Assembly: GCF_001280125.1 (NCBI RefSeq)
Contig: NZ_LGEG01000251.1
Span: forward strand, 7,839-71,838
Reading direction: 5' to 3'
DNA: 64,000 nucleotides
Source: Streptomyces sp. NRRL F-6492
GTDB taxonomy: Bacteria > Actinomycetota > Actinomycetes > Streptomycetales > Streptomycetaceae
A program made the position numbers and the translations under genes. This document shows, piece by piece, positions 8,427-17,727 of the stretch. How positions within the stretch are numbered: the first letter of the stretch is position 1; each line of letters begins with the position of its first letter. The notes under the pieces are model-generated. The model worked only from the letters and a program-made list of their open reading frames with translations, did not search any database and was not told the origin of the DNA.

Positions 8427-8483
8427 GGGAAGAACGTTAGGGGTGACCACTGACAACGCCCCTCGGACGGGGAGCCGGCGCCG

Positions 8484-9704
8484 TCAGTCCGCCCGGCCGG
8501 CCGCCGTCACGGCGTGGGCCAGCGGGTCGGCCAGGACGTCGTGGAGGACGAGGGCCGCCGCGCCCCGGGCCGCGTCGGTGGCGGTGGAGGCCGGGCGCAG
8601 ACGGCCCGCGTCCGGGGACCAGAGGCCGGAGACGACGCGGTCGGCGAGCTCCTCCGTCAGGGCGGGCGTCAGCCAGGGCATCAGGCGCGGATAGACGCCG
8701 CCCAGGACGACGGCCTCGGGGTCCAGGAGGTTCACGGCCCCCGACAGGGCGCGCCCGAGCATGCGGCCCGCCTCCGCGAGGGCGGCGAGGGCGCGCGGCT
8801 CCCCCGCTCCGGCGCGGCGCGCCAGGTCGGGGACGCCGGACGCCCCGGCCGAGGCGAGGAGGGCCGCCTGCCCCGCGTACTGCTCCAGGCAGCCGCGCGA
8901 GCCGCAGCGGCAGCGGGGCCCTTCGGCGTCGACGACCATGTGGCCGATCTCGCCCGCGAACCCGTGCGCGCCGCGCAGGAGTTCGCCGTGGACGACGATC
9001 GCGCCGCCGACGCCGATCTCCCCCGTCAGGTGCAGGAAGGTGCGCACCTCGCCGAGGGAGCCGAACCACAGCTCGGCGAGGGCCGCCGAGTTGGCCTCGT
9101 TGTCGGAGGCGACGGGAAGGCCGGCGGTGGCGGGGCGCAGGGCGGCGAGGGCCTCGGCGAAGAGGCGTTCGGCAGGGACCTCGTTCCAGCCGAGGTTGGG
9201 GGCCTGCCGGACGGTTCCGCCGGAGACGAGTCCGGGCAGGGCGAGTCCGGCCCCCGCCGGGACCAGGCCGAGGCCGGCCGCCTCGCCCAGGGCTCCGGCG
9301 GCGATGCGGGCGGCCCGGGCCAGCACCTCGCCGGCGCCGGCCGCGCGGTTGTCGAGGTGTTCGGTGCGGCGGACGCGGTCGGCGCCGGTCAGGTCGACGA
9401 CGCAGGCGGTGACGTAGGCGACGTTGATCTCGACGCCGAGCCCGGCGGGGCCGGTGTCGGCCGGTTTCAGGACGGTGCCCGGCCGTCCCGCCTGCCCGCT
9501 GAAGGTCTTGCCCGACTCCCTGAGGAGCCCGAGGTCGAGGAGCTGCTCGACGAGGGAGGAGACGGCGGGCCGGGTGAGTCCGACGCGGGCCGCGACGGCG
9601 GCGCGGGTGGTCTCGCCGGCCTCGTGGACGGTCCGCAGGACGAGGCTCAGGTTGTGCCGGCGCACTCCCGACTTGTCGGCCTTGGGTTCCGTGGGCTGGT
9701 TCAT
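8484..9704 (-). CDS. ROK-family transcriptional regulator
   Basis: A 406-residue repressor of the NagC/XylR type. The N-terminus has a winged helix-turn-helix (VRRHNLSLVLRTVHEAGE, RAAVAARVGLTRPAVSSLVE). The ROK sugar-kinase fold begins near residue 85 with LGVEINVAYVTACVVDLTG. The effector-site signature FAGEIGHMVVD is followed by the zinc site RCRCGSRGCLEQY. Such proteins repress sugar catabolic genes and release DNA on binding a sugar or sugar phosphate. It diverges from an HxlR regulator across a repeat-filled spacer, and no sugar genes are adjacent, so the target is not obvious. The ATG at 9704 gives MNQPTEPKADKSGVRRHN, a normal start. Confidence 0.88.
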   Translation of the reverse strand: MNQPTEPKADKSGVRRHNLSLVLRTVHEAGETTRAAVAARVGLTRPAVSSLVEQLLDLGLLRESGKTFSGQAGRPGTVLKPADTGPAGLGVEINVAYVTACVVDLTGADRVRRTEHLDNRAAGAGEVLARAARIAAGALGEAAGLGLVPAGAGLALPGLVSGGTVRQAPNLGWNEVPAERLFAEALAALRPATAGLPVASDNEANSAALAELWFGSLGEVRTFLHLTGEIGVGGAIVVHGELLRGAHGFAGEIGHMVVDAEGPRCRCGSRGCLEQYAGQAALLASAGASGVPDLARRAGAGEPRALAALAEAGRMLGRALSGAVNLLDPEAVVLGGVYPRLMPWLTPALTEELADRVVSGLWSPDAGRLRPASTATDAARGAAALVLHDVLADPLAHAVTAAGRAD

Positions 9705-9779
9705 GGTGAGCGAGAGCCTAGTCGTCCCTTTCGTTCGCAGGACAACGGCGTCCGGCGAGGGCGCCCGAAGCCCGGGGCC

Positions 9780-9895
9780 GGGTCCCGGTCCGGGTCCGGT
9801 CCGGTCCGGGTCCCAGTCCGGGTCCGGGTCCCAGTCCGGGTCCGGGTCCCAGTCCGGTCCGGTCCGGTCCGGGCCGGTCCGGTCCGGTCCGGCAG
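9780..9895. repeat. Short tandem repeats (18-bp units plus GGTCC runs)
   Basis: Between the divergent ROK and HxlR genes, an 18-bp unit (GGGTCCCAGTCCGGGTCC) occurs almost three times in a row (9808-9825, 9826-9843, 9844-9860 partial). It is flanked on both sides by runs of the 5-mer GGTCC/CGGTC. The repeats leave all frames partly open, so translated frames here are artefacts. They lie inside the region expected to hold both promoters. Confidence 0.8.
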
Positions 9896-9983
9896 CGTCG
9901 TCCGTCCCCGACGGCCGCACGGCTCCTCCGGGGCTCCCCCAAAACAGTTCGGTCACCGAACTCTTCTCCGCTAGGCTCCACCC

Positions 9984-10550
9984 ATGACGCTTCCGCGCGA
10001 CTACCGCGGCCAGACCTGTGCCCTCGCCCGCTCGATGGAGACCGTCGGCGAGCGCTGGACGCTGCTGATCCTGCGCGACGCCTTCTACGGGGTCCGCAGG
10101 TTCGGCGAGTTCGCCGCGCACCTGGGCGTGCCCCGGGCCGTCCTCACCGACCGGCTCGCCACCCTCACCGGGGCGGGGGTCCTGGAGCGCCGTGCCGAGC
10201 CGGGGACGGGCCGCCGCGAGGTGTACGGGCTGACGCCCAAGGGCGTCGCCCTCTGGCCGGCCGTCCGCGCGCTCACCACGTGGGGCGAGGAGTTCCACCC
10301 GGCGGAGGGCGGCCCCCGGCGGGTCTTCCGGCACGCCGGGGACGAGTCCCCGATCGATCCGGACGGGCGCTGCACGGGGTGCGGCGCGTCCGTGCCGGCC
10401 GCGGACGTCCTGGTGGCCCCGGGCCCGGGGCTCGCCCCCGCGGGCCCCGACGACGACCCGGTGACGGCGGCGCTCGCGAAGCCCCACCGGCTGCTCACCC
10501 CCCTGCTCACCGGCGCACCCGCGGGGCGCCCCACGAAAGGTTCGCGATGA
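9984..10550 (+). CDS. HxlR-family transcriptional regulator
   Basis: A 188-residue winged-helix regulator. The HxlR signature is complete: CALARSMETVGERWTLLILR, DAFYGVRRFGEF, LGVPRAVLTDRLATLTGAGV, then the wing REVYGLTPKGVALWPAV. A C-terminal extension carries a CTGC pair, as in a subset of the family that may bind metal or sense redox state. HxlR proteins often regulate a neighbouring dehydrogenase or reductase. Here the stop codon overlaps the start of the ketopantoate-reductase-like gene (ATGA), so the regulator and that enzyme form an operon. Confidence 0.88.
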   Translation: MTLPRDYRGQTCALARSMETVGERWTLLILRDAFYGVRRFGEFAAHLGVPRAVLTDRLATLTGAGVLERRAEPGTGRREVYGLTPKGVALWPAVRALTTWGEEFHPAEGGPRRVFRHAGDESPIDPDGRCTGCGASVPAADVLVAPGPGLAPAGPDDDPVTAALAKPHRLLTPLLTGAPAGRPTKGSR

Positions 10551-11488
10551 TGAGGATCCTGGTCGTCGGCGCCGGTGCCACCGGTGGCTGCTTCGGCGCC
10601 CTGCTGGCCCGTGCCGGCGAGGACGTCACCTTCCTGGTCCGCCCCGCCCGGGCCGCCGCGCTGCGCGAGCGCGGGCTGCGGGTCGTCGGGCCGGACGAGG
10701 AGTGGACCCTGGAGCCCCGTCTGGTCACGGCGGACGGGCTGGACCGGACGTACGACCTCGTCCTGCTGTCGGTGAAGTCCACCGGTCTCGACGGGGCGGT
10801 GGCGGACGTGACGCCGGCCGTCGGGCCGGGCACCGCGATCGTGCCGCTCCTCAACGGCCTCGCCCACCTGGACGTCCTCAACGCCCGCTTCGGCCCGTCG
10901 GCCGTCCTCGGCGGCGTGGCGAAGGTGGTCACCACCCTCGACGGCGCGGGGGACATCCACCGGCTCGCCCCCCTGGCCCACCTCGCCCTCGGCGAGCAGG
11001 ACGGCAGGGTCTCCGCGCGCGTGGAGAGGATCCGGGCGGTCCTCGAAGGGGCGGGGATCGACGCGCCGGTGCCGGAGGACGTCCTGACGGCGATGTGGCA
11101 CAAGTGGGTGTTCATCACCACCTTCGGTGCCGTGACGAGCCTGATGCGCGGCACGGTCGGGGAGGTGTACGACGCGCCGGGCGGCCCCGCCCTGGGCCCG
11201 GCGGTGCTCGACGAGGCGGCGGCGGTGGCCGGGGCGGCCGGGCACCCCGTACCGGAGGAGGAGCGGGCGGCGACGCTGGCCGTGGTGTCCGCGCCCGGTT
11301 CGCCGTTGGTCCCTTCCCTCTACCGCGACCTGACGGGGGGCCACGCCACGGAGGTCGAGCACCTCTTCGGCGACCTGACCGCCCGGGCCCGCGCCCTCGG
11401 CGTGGCGACCCCCCTCCTCGACCTGGCGACCCTGCACCTGCGCGTCCACCAGCGCCGGGTCACGGCCGCGGCGGTGACGGGGGCCTGA
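10547..11488 (+). CDS. Ketopantoate reductase family protein (PanE/ApbA-like)
   Basis: A 313-residue NADPH-dependent 2-dehydropantoate 2-reductase fold. The Rossmann motif MRILVVGAGATGGCFGALLA is at the N-terminus, followed by LVLLSVKSTGLDGAV, IVPLLNGLAHLD (the N-G substrate site) and the C-terminal helical domain with TAMWHKWVFITTFGAVTSLM (catalytic Lys) and SLYRDLTGGHATEVEHLFGD. True PanE makes pantoate for CoA. Copies coupled to an HxlR regulator are often paralogues acting on other 2-ketoacids, so no symbol is assigned. Two adjacent ATGs (10547, 10550) are possible starts; GAAAGG serves as the ribosome site. Confidence 0.85.
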   Translation: MMRILVVGAGATGGCFGALLARAGEDVTFLVRPARAAALRERGLRVVGPDEEWTLEPRLVTADGLDRTYDLVLLSVKSTGLDGAVADVTPAVGPGTAIVPLLNGLAHLDVLNARFGPSAVLGGVAKVVTTLDGAGDIHRLAPLAHLALGEQDGRVSARVERIRAVLEGAGIDAPVPEDVLTAMWHKWVFITTFGAVTSLMRGTVGEVYDAPGGPALGPAVLDEAAAVAGAAGHPVPEEERAATLAVVSAPGSPLVPSLYRDLTGGHATEVEHLFGDLTARARALGVATPLLDLATLHLRVHQRRVTAAAVTGA

Positions 11489-11554
11489 AGGCGGGGGTGT
11501 TCGAAGGACCGGCGGAGGCCGGCCGGTTGTCAGTGCCCCTCTTGCCTCGGGGTC

Positions 11555-12057
11555 GTGGAGATCACCGAGCGGGTACTCGCGGAGGCATGGGGGCGGGCGG
11601 TCTCGCGGCACGTCCTGTTCGACGGGGTGGGGCTGCCGCCGGCGGCGGTCCCGAGGAGGTCGCGGAAGCGCTGAGGCAGGTCGGTCCGGGGTGGGGCGGA
11701 CGGTTCCGCGGTGGCGGTCCGGACGACTGTCTGCGGGACGGCCGCCGCGTCGCCGACGGCGACGGCGACGGCATGGAGGAGCTGATCCGGTACGAGCGGG
11801 GCCACGCGCCCCATGTGCGCGGCGGTGAGCCGGACTTCGTCGACCGGGCCGTGCGCCGTGCCGAGCTGGACCGTCCCGAGCCGACCGACACGTTCGAGCC
11901 GTACTTCCACGCCCTGGAGCGGTCCCCCGGTCCGCGCCCGCCGCGCCGGGATTTCACGGAGGAGGAGGAAGAGGTGCGGGTCGCGTGCCGGGCCGGACAG
12001 CGGGAACGGGTACGGCGGGAGGAGCGTGCCGCCCGCCGGTGGGGGCGGGGGCCGTGA
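11555..12057 (+). pseudogene. Frameshifted hypothetical gene
   Basis: Two frames with strong coding bias join near 11655. The first reads VEITERVLAEAWGRAVSRHV then LFDGVGLPPAAVP from a GTG at 11555. The second continues EEVAEALRQVGPGWGGRFRG, then MEELIRYERGHAPHVRGGEP, FVDRAVRRAELDRPEPTDTF and a basic C-terminus ending at 12057. Joined, they would give about 165 residues. I do not recognise the family. It could be a recently frameshifted gene or a sequencing error; the 5' piece alone would be a 40-codon frame. Confidence 0.4.
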
Positions 12058-12066
12058 GGACGCCGG

Positions 12067-12300
12067 CTAGTGCCGGTTGTCGCTCCGGCGGTGGTAGGCG
12101 TCGCTGCTGGTCGGCAGGTAGTTGTGGACGGACCAGGAGTTGAAGGAGACCCGGTCGGTCCGGGCCCGGCGCAGGGCCTCTTCTTCCTGGAGCAGGCCCT
12201 CGACCGGGTCCGCCCGGCCTCCGCCCCGGCGGTGCACGACGGTGAACGCCAGTGCCCCGGCACCGATGATGACCCCGAACAGGACGAGCAGAGCGGTCAT
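12067..12300 (-). CDS. Small membrane protein
   Basis: A 77-residue protein with one N-terminal transmembrane helix (MTALLVLFGVIIGAGALAFT), then a basic, charged cytosolic tail (RRGGGRADPVEGLLQEEEAL) ending SSDAYHRRSDNRH. The ATG at 12300 has a good GGGAGGAAC site 2-3 bases further away than average and is preferred over a longer frame. The function is unknown; such single-pass proteins with an R-x-x-S-F-N-S-W-S-type tail are common in Streptomyces. Confidence 0.7.
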   Translation of the reverse strand: MTALLVLFGVIIGAGALAFTVVHRRGGGRADPVEGLLQEEEALRRARTDRVSFNSWSVHNYLPTSSDAYHRRSDNRH

Positions 12301-12424
12301 GTGTTCCTCCCCCGTGGTTACCGGCAGGGTAACCCGGAGCACATGACCGGGCCAGGGTGCGGCGGTGAAGTGGATCAGGCCCGTTCCGCTCCCGTACTCG
12401 TACCCGTCCTCCCGTGGCCGTCCG

Positions 12425-13909
12425 TCAGCTCAGCAGGGTCGGCGTCGCGGCCGTCAGGACCCCGGCGATCCTGTCCCAGGCCTCCCCGTCGCGCGGCAGC
12501 GGGGGCAGGACCCGGCCGTCGCCCGTGCCCCACGCGGCGGCCAGGGCGACGGGGTCGGAGCCTGTGACGGCGCCCGCCGCGAGGGCGGCCGCGCCGAGGG
12601 CGACGAGTTCGCCGGCGGCGGGGACGACCAGGGGGCGGCCGGAGAGCCTGCGGACGGTGTCGGTCCAGACCCGGCCGCGCGCGCCGCCCCCGATCAGGCG
12701 CAGCGGCCGGTCCCGTACGTCCGGCGCCGCCGGATCGAGGCCGCAGGCGGCGAGGAGCTCGTCGAGGGCGCGGAGCACGGTGTGGACGGCGCCCTCGTAG
12801 GCGGCGCCGAGGACCGCCCGGGGGTCCGTGCCGTGCCGGAGGCCGGTGACGAGTCCGGCGGCGTGCGGGAGGTCCGGGGTGCGTTCGCCGTCGAGGTACG
12901 GCAGGACGACGACCCCGCCCTCACCGCCGGGCACGGCGTCCTCCCGGTCCAGGCCGAGGAGGGCGGCGAACCGGTCGACGGCGAGGGTGCAGTTGAGCGT
13001 GCAGCCGAGCGGGAGGTACGTGCCGTCGGTGGCGGCGAAGCCGGCGAGCCCCGGAGCGGCGGGGCGGGCGCGGGTCGCGGCGAAGACCGTGCCGGAGGTG
13101 CCGAGACTGACGACGGGGTGGTCCAGCAGGCCCGCGCCGCCGAGGCCGAGCCCGACGGCGGCGGCCATGTTGTCGCCGGTCCCGGCGGCGACGGCGACCG
13201 TGCGGGGCAGGCCGAGGGCCTCGGCGGCGGCCGGGGCGAGGGTGCCCACGCGGGTGGCGCCGGTGGGGGCGAGGGCGGGCAGCAGGGCCGGGTCGAGGCC
13301 GATGAGGTCGAGGACCTCCGGGTCGTACGCGCCGGTGGCGGTCCCGTACCAGCAGGTGCCGGAGGCGTCCCCGGGGTCGGTCACGGCGGCGCCCGAGAGG
13401 CGCTCGGTGAGGTGGTCGTGCGGGAGGCGGACGCCGGTGACGGCGTCGGCCCGCTCGGGCTCGTGCTCGCGCAGCCACTGCCACTTGGCCGCGGTCATGG
13501 AGGCGACGGGGACGGACCCGGTCCGGGCCGGCCAGGCCTCCGGGCCGCCGAGGCGCGCGGCGAGGGCCGCGGCCTGGGGCGCGGAGCGGGTGTCGTTCCA
13601 GAGCAGTGCGGGGCGCAGGGGCCGCCCGCCGGCGCCGAGGGTGACGAGGCCGTGCTGCTGGCCCGCGACCGCGATGCCGGTGACGGACGCGGCGGGGACG
13701 CCCGCGTCGCGTACGGCCGAACGGACGGCGGTGACGAGCGCCGTCCACCACTCCCCGGGGTCGCTCTCGCGCGCCCCGGCGGCCCCGGTGACGGTGTGCG
13801 GGGCACGGCCGACGGCGAGGAGCGCGCCGGTGTCGGCGTCGACGGCGACGGCCTTGGTGGACTGCGTGGAGCTGTCCACGCCGATCACGACGGAGCGGCT
13901 CGCGGGCAC
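12425..13909 (-). CDS. xylB: Xylulokinase
   Basis: A 494-residue FGGY-family kinase that phosphorylates D-xylulose made by XylA, feeding the pentose phosphate pathway. Motifs: [16 protein letters not shown] (N-terminal phosphate loop), [10 protein letters not shown] and [10 protein letters not shown] (sugar-binding lobe), [27 protein letters not shown] and [11 protein letters not shown] (C-terminal ATP-binding lobe). GTG at 13909 follows a GAGGTGAGGG site. It is divergent from xylA, and the shared 220-bp spacer holds an AT-rich palindrome resembling XylR operators, so both are probably repressed together in the absence of xylose. Confidence 0.92.
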   Translation of the reverse strand: MPASRSVVIGVDSSTQSTKAVAVDADTGALLAVGRAPHTVTGAAGARESDPGEWWTALVTAVRSAVRDAGVPAASVTGIAVAGQQHGLVTLGAGGRPLRPALLWNDTRSAPQAAALAARLGGPEAWPARTGSVPVASMTAAKWQWLREHEPERADAVTGVRLPHDHLTERLSGAAVTDPGDASGTCWYGTATGAYDPEVLDLIGLDPALLPALAPTGATRVGTLAPAAAEALGLPRTVAVAAGTGDNMAAAVGLGLGGAGLLDHPVVSLGTSGTVFAATRARPAAPGLAGFAATDGTYLPLGCTLNCTLAVDRFAALLGLDREDAVPGGEGGVVVLPYLDGERTPDLPHAAGLVTGLRHGTDPRAVLGAAYEGAVHTVLRALDELLAACGLDPAAPDVRDRPLRLIGGGARGRVWTDTVRRLSGRPLVVPAAGELVALGAAALAAGAVTGSDPVALAAAWGTGDGRVLPPLPRDGEAWDRIAGVLTAATPTLLS

Positions 13910-14009
13910 GCCCTCACCTCGTCTCGGTCTCGTGTCTCGATGGTCGCCCAGGCGGTCGGCCGGTGGTTCTTTCGGGAGCGGGTCTGGCGTGGCAGCGCCC
14001 CGTCCCGTA

Positions 14010-14030
14010 TTAGTTATCGCAGAAAACAAA
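14010..14030. promoter_or_regulatory. XylR-like operator between xylB and xylA
   Basis: A 21-bp imperfect palindrome begins TTAGTTATC and ends GAAAACAAA around a central GCA; 7 of 10 pairs match. It lies in the only AT-rich patch of the divergent spacer, about 100 bp from each start codon. The Bacillus XylR (ROK) operator has the same TTAGTT...AACAAA flavour. The assignment is inferred, and no xylR lies beside the pair. Confidence 0.5.
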
Positions 14031-14129
14031 TCCGGTGGCCAGTACCCGGCCGGCGGACGATTCCCGCTCATCCCGCACGGACCCGGCCCTCGCACGGCGC
14101 GGGCCCGGCGCACGAGAGAAGGACACACC

Positions 14130-15302
14130 ATGCCGGAGCGCTTCTCCCCCACCCCCGCGGACCGCTTCACCTTCGGTCTCTGGACCGTCGGCTGGCAGGG
14201 CCGCGACCCCTTCGGCGAGGCCACGCGCCCCGCCCTCGACCCCGTGGAGGCCGTCGAGCGGCTCGCCGCCCTCGGCGCGTACGGCGTCACCTTCCACGAC
14301 GACGACCTGATCCCCTTCGGCGCGCCGGAGGCCGAGCGCGACGCGACCGTGAAGCGCTTCCGGGCCGCCCTGGACCGCACGGGGCTCGCGGTGCCGATGG
14401 CCACCACGAACCTCTTCACCCACCCCGTCTTCAAGGACGGCGCGTTCACCGCCAACGACCGGGACGTGCGCCGCTTCGCCCTGCGCAAGACCCTCCGCAA
14501 CATCGACCTCGCCGTCGAGCTCGGCGCCGGCGTCTACGTGGCGTGGGGCGGCCGGGAGGGCGCGGAGTCCGGCGCGGCCAAGGACGTGCGGGTCGCGCTC
14601 GACCGCATGAAGGAGGCCTTCGACCTGCTCGGCCAGTACGTCACCGAGCAGGGCTACGACCTGCGCTTCGCGATCGAGCCCAAGCCGAACGAGCCGCGCG
14701 GCGACATCCTGCTCCCCACGATCGGGCACGCGCTCGCCTTCATCGAGCGCCTGGAGCGCCCCGAGCTGGTCGGCGTGAACCCGGAGACCGGGCACGAGCA
14801 GATGGCCGGCCTCAACTTCCCGCACGGCATCGCGCAGGCACTGTGGGCGGGCAAGCTGTTCCACATCGACCTCAACGGCCAGTCGGGCATCAAGTACGAC
14901 CAGGACTTCCGTTTCGGGGCGGGCGATCTGCGCCAGGCGTTCTGGCTGGTGGACCTGCTGGAGACGGCCGGGTACGAGGGCCCGCGCCACTTCGACTTCA
15001 AGCCGGTGCGCACGGACGGCTTCGACGGCGTGTGGGAGTCCGCGAAGAACTGCATGCGCAACTACCTCATCCTGAAGGAGCGTTCGGCCGCCTTCCGCGC
15101 CGACCCGGACGTCGTGGCGGCGCTGGACGCCTCCCGGCTGCCCGAGCTCGCCGTCCCCACGGCCGCCGACGGCCTCGCCGGGCTGCTCGCCGACCCCACG
15201 GCGTACGAGACGTTCGACGCGGACGCGGCGGCGGCGCGCTCGATGGCCTTCGAGCGCCTCGACCAGCTGGCCCTGGAGCACCTGCTGGGGGTGCGCCGGT
15301 AG
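14130..15302 (+). CDS. xylA: Xylose isomerase
   Basis: A 390-residue enzyme interconverting D-xylose and D-xylulose (and, industrially, glucose and fructose) in the cytosol; class I xylose isomerases of Streptomyces have about 388 residues. Catalytic features are visible: [11 protein letters not shown] (catalytic His54 region), the GRE segment [28 protein letters not shown] (Glu/Lys metal site), [33 protein letters not shown] (metal-binding His and Asp cluster) and [12 protein letters not shown]. The ATG at 14130 has an AGAGAAGGA site. It is divergent from xylB, with which it completes xylose entry into the pentose phosphate pathway. Confidence 0.97.
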   Translation: MPERFSPTPADRFTFGLWTVGWQGRDPFGEATRPALDPVEAVERLAALGAYGVTFHDDDLIPFGAPEAERDATVKRFRAALDRTGLAVPMATTNLFTHPVFKDGAFTANDRDVRRFALRKTLRNIDLAVELGAGVYVAWGGREGAESGAAKDVRVALDRMKEAFDLLGQYVTEQGYDLRFAIEPKPNEPRGDILLPTIGHALAFIERLERPELVGVNPETGHEQMAGLNFPHGIAQALWAGKLFHIDLNGQSGIKYDQDFRFGAGDLRQAFWLVDLLETAGYEGPRHFDFKPVRTDGFDGVWESAKNCMRNYLILKERSAAFRADPDVVAALDASRLPELAVPTAADGLAGLLADPTAYETFDADAAAARSMAFERLDQLALEHLLGVRR

Positions 15303-15451
15303 AAGGGCGGGGGTCGGTAAACGGGCGGGGTATCAGTGGCGGCGCGGGTGTCGGTGGCGGCGCGGGGTTTCGGCCGGGCGTCCGGCGGCGCCTCCTGCCA
15401 GACTACGGACCGCGTCAGACCCCGCGCCGAACCGTCCCCGAGGAATCCGTG

Positions 15452-16177
15452 ATGCGTGTCGCCCTCTTCGTCACCTGCGTCAACGACGCCGTCTTCCCCT
15501 CGACCGGCGTGGCCACGGTCCGGCTCCTCGAACGGCTGGGCGTGGAGGTCGACTTCCCGGCCGCCCAGACCTGCTGCGGGCAGCCGCAGTTCAACACCGG
15601 CTACCGGAGGGAGACCGCGCCCCTCGTACGGCGCACGGTGCGGGCCTTCGAGGGGTACGACCACGTCGTCACCCCGTCCGGCTCGTGCGCGGCGATGGTC
15701 CGGCACCACTACGGCTCGTTCGGCGCGGAGGTCCCGGGAGCCGCGGACCTGGCGCCGCGCGTGTACGAGCTGACGGAGTTCCTGGTGGACGTGCTCGGGG
15801 TGACGGACGTGGGCGCGTACTTCCCGCACCGGGTGACGTACCACCCCTCCTGCCACGGGCTGCGCCTCCTCGGCCTGGGGGACCGGCCCCGCCGGCTGCT
15901 CGACGCCGTCAAGGACCTGGACCTCGTGGAGCTGCCGGGCGCGGAGGAGTGCTGCGGCTTCGGCGGCACCTTCGCGGTGAAGAACCCCGACGTCTCGGCG
16001 GCCATGGGCGCCGACAAGATCGCGAACGCCCTGTCCACGGGCGCGGGGGTGTTGTGCGGCGCGGACAACTCCTGTCTGCTGCACCTGGGCGGCATGCTGA
16101 GCAGACGGAAGGCGCCGCTGCGCGCGCTGCACCTGGCGGAGATCCTGGCGAGCACGGAAGAGGAGCCCTGGCGGTGA
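15452..16177 (+). CDS. lutA: L-lactate utilisation protein LutA (CCG-domain iron-sulphur subunit)
   Basis: A 241-residue protein with two cysteine-rich CCG domains, the fold of heterodisulphide-reductase subunit B and glycolate oxidase GlcF. The first CCG (QTCCGQPQFNTGY) and second (EECCGFGGTFAVKNPDVSAA) are preceded by SGSCAAMVRHHY and YHPSCHGLRLLG. With LutB and LutC it oxidises L-lactate to pyruvate in a flavin-independent, iron-sulphur complex. It is the first gene of the lutABC operon, and its stop codon overlaps the lutB start (GTGA). The ATG at 15452 follows CGAGGAATC. Confidence 0.92.
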   Translation: MRVALFVTCVNDAVFPSTGVATVRLLERLGVEVDFPAAQTCCGQPQFNTGYRRETAPLVRRTVRAFEGYDHVVTPSGSCAAMVRHHYGSFGAEVPGAADLAPRVYELTEFLVDVLGVTDVGAYFPHRVTYHPSCHGLRLLGLGDRPRRLLDAVKDLDLVELPGAEECCGFGGTFAVKNPDVSAAMGADKIANALSTGAGVLCGADNSCLLHLGGMLSRRKAPLRALHLAEILASTEEEPWR

Positions 16178-17727
16178 GCGGCGTGAACGGCACGAGTGGC
16201 ACGCGCGGTACGAGCAGTACGAGCAGTACGAGCGGCGTGAACAGTACGAGCGGCACGAGCGGGCGGAACGAGGAGGGCGGCGGGAGGACGCGTGCGCCGA
16301 AGCCCGACCCGGCCTTCGTCGGCATGCCGGCCTTCCCGGAGGCGGCGCGGAAGGCGGTCGGCGACACGACCCTGCGGGCCAACCTCCGGCACGCCACCCG
16401 CACGATCCGGGACAAGCGGGCGCGGGCGGTGGCCGAACTCGACGACTGGGCCGCCCTGCGCGAGGCCGGCAAGCGGATCAAGGACGAGACGCTCCGCCAC
16501 CTCGACACGCACCTCCTCCGGCTGGAGGAGGCGGTGACGGCGGCGGGCGGCACCGTGCACTGGGCGCGGGACGCGGCCGAGGCGAACCGGATCGTCACCG
16601 CTCTCGTACGGGCCACCGGCGAGAGGGAGGTCGTCAAGGTCAAGTCGATGGCCACGCAGGAGATCGGCCTCAACGAACACCTGGAGGCCGAGGGGATCGC
16701 CGCGTACGAGACGGACCTCGCGGAGCTGATCGTGCAGCTCGGCGAGGACCGCCCCTCGCACATCCTGGTCCCGGCCATCCACCGCAACCGGACCGAGATC
16801 CGCGACATCTTCCGCGAACGGATGGGGAGTTGGGGACGCCCGGCGCCGGAGGGGCTGAGCGACGCCCCGGCCGAGCTCGCGGAGGCGGCCCGGCTGCACC
16901 TGCGGGAGAAGTTCCTGCGGGCCAAGGTCGGGATCTCGGGGGCGAACTTCATGGTCGCCGAGACCGGCACCCTGGTCGTGGTGGAGTCCGAGGGCAACGG
17001 CCGCATGTGCCTGACGCTGCCCGACACCCTGATCTCGGTCGTCGGCATCGAGAAGGTGGTGCCGACCTGGCGGGACCTGGAGGTCTTCCTCCAGACGCTG
17101 CCCCGCTCCTCCACCGCCGAGCGGATGAACCCGTACACGTCGATGTGGACCGGCACCACCGACGGCGACGGACCGGACGCCTTCCACCTCGTCCTGCTCG
17201 ACAACGGCCGCACCGGCGCCCTCGCCGACGAGGTGGGACGCCAGGCCCTGCGCTGCATCCGCTGCTCGGCCTGCCTGAACGTCTGCCCGGTGTACGAGCG
17301 GGCCGGCGGGCACGCCTACGGCTCGGTCTACCCCGGCCCCATCGGCGCGATCCTCACCCCCCAACTCCGGGGCACGGCGAGCGGTATCGACGCCTCCCTG
17401 CCGTACGCCTCCTCGCTCTGCGGCGCCTGCTACGAGGTGTGCCCGGTCGCCATCGACATCCCGGAGGTCCTGGTCCACCTGCGGGAGAGGGTCGCCGACC
17501 GGGGCGGCAGGGGACACCGCCTGGAGAAGGCCGCCATGAAGGCCTCCGCCTGGGTACTGGACCGCCCCGACGCCCTCGCCGCCGGCGAACGCCTCGCCGC
17601 GAAGACCCGCCGGCTCCACCCGAAGGGACTGCCGGGGCCGGGCGCCCGCCCGTGGACCGGGAGCCGGGACCTGCCGGAGATGCCCGCCGAACCGTTCCGC
17701 GACTGGTGGAGGAAGAACCGCACATGA
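16174..17727 (+). CDS. lutB: Lactate utilisation iron-sulphur protein LutB
   Basis: The central subunit of the lactate-oxidising complex. The LUD domain (VKVKSMATQEIGLNEHLEAE, GANFMVAETGTLVVVESEGN) is followed by two 4Fe-4S ferredoxin sites, CIRCSACLNVCPVYERAGG and CGACYEVCPVAIDIPE. From the coupled GTG the protein has 517 residues. About the first 40 form an unusual Gly/Ser/Thr/Asn tract written by repeats of ACGAGCAGT and related 9-mers, absent from normal LutB, which begins near AFVGMPAFPEAARKAV. The extension may be translated as a disordered leader, or translation may begin at a later GTG. It is coupled to lutC by ATGA. Confidence 0.9.
   Translation: MSGVNGTSGTRGTSSTSSTSGVNSTSGTSGRNEEGGGRTRAPKPDPAFVGMPAFPEAARKAVGDTTLRANLRHATRTIRDKRARAVAELDDWAALREAGKRIKDETLRHLDTHLLRLEEAVTAAGGTVHWARDAAEANRIVTALVRATGEREVVKVKSMATQEIGLNEHLEAEGIAAYETDLAELIVQLGEDRPSHILVPAIHRNRTEIRDIFRERMGSWGRPAPEGLSDAPAELAEAARLHLREKFLRAKVGISGANFMVAETGTLVVVESEGNGRMCLTLPDTLISVVGIEKVVPTWRDLEVFLQTLPRSSTAERMNPYTSMWTGTTDGDGPDAFHLVLLDNGRTGALADEVGRQALRCIRCSACLNVCPVYERAGGHAYGSVYPGPIGAILTPQLRGTASGIDASLPYASSLCGACYEVCPVAIDIPEVLVHLRERVADRGGRGHRLEKAAMKASAWVLDRPDALAAGERLAAKTRRLHPKGLPGPGARPWTGSRDLPEMPAEPFRDWWRKNRT

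Noticed and set aside
9808..9860. Coding repeat (Asp-Trp-Asp-Pro) protein
   Set aside because: The frame lacks a start and lies between divergent promoters; it is non-coding simple repeat.
12365..15451. Plus-strand frame running from 12365 into lutA
   Set aside because: The part before 15452 is antisense to xylB and out of frame with xylA; only the lutA part has domains.
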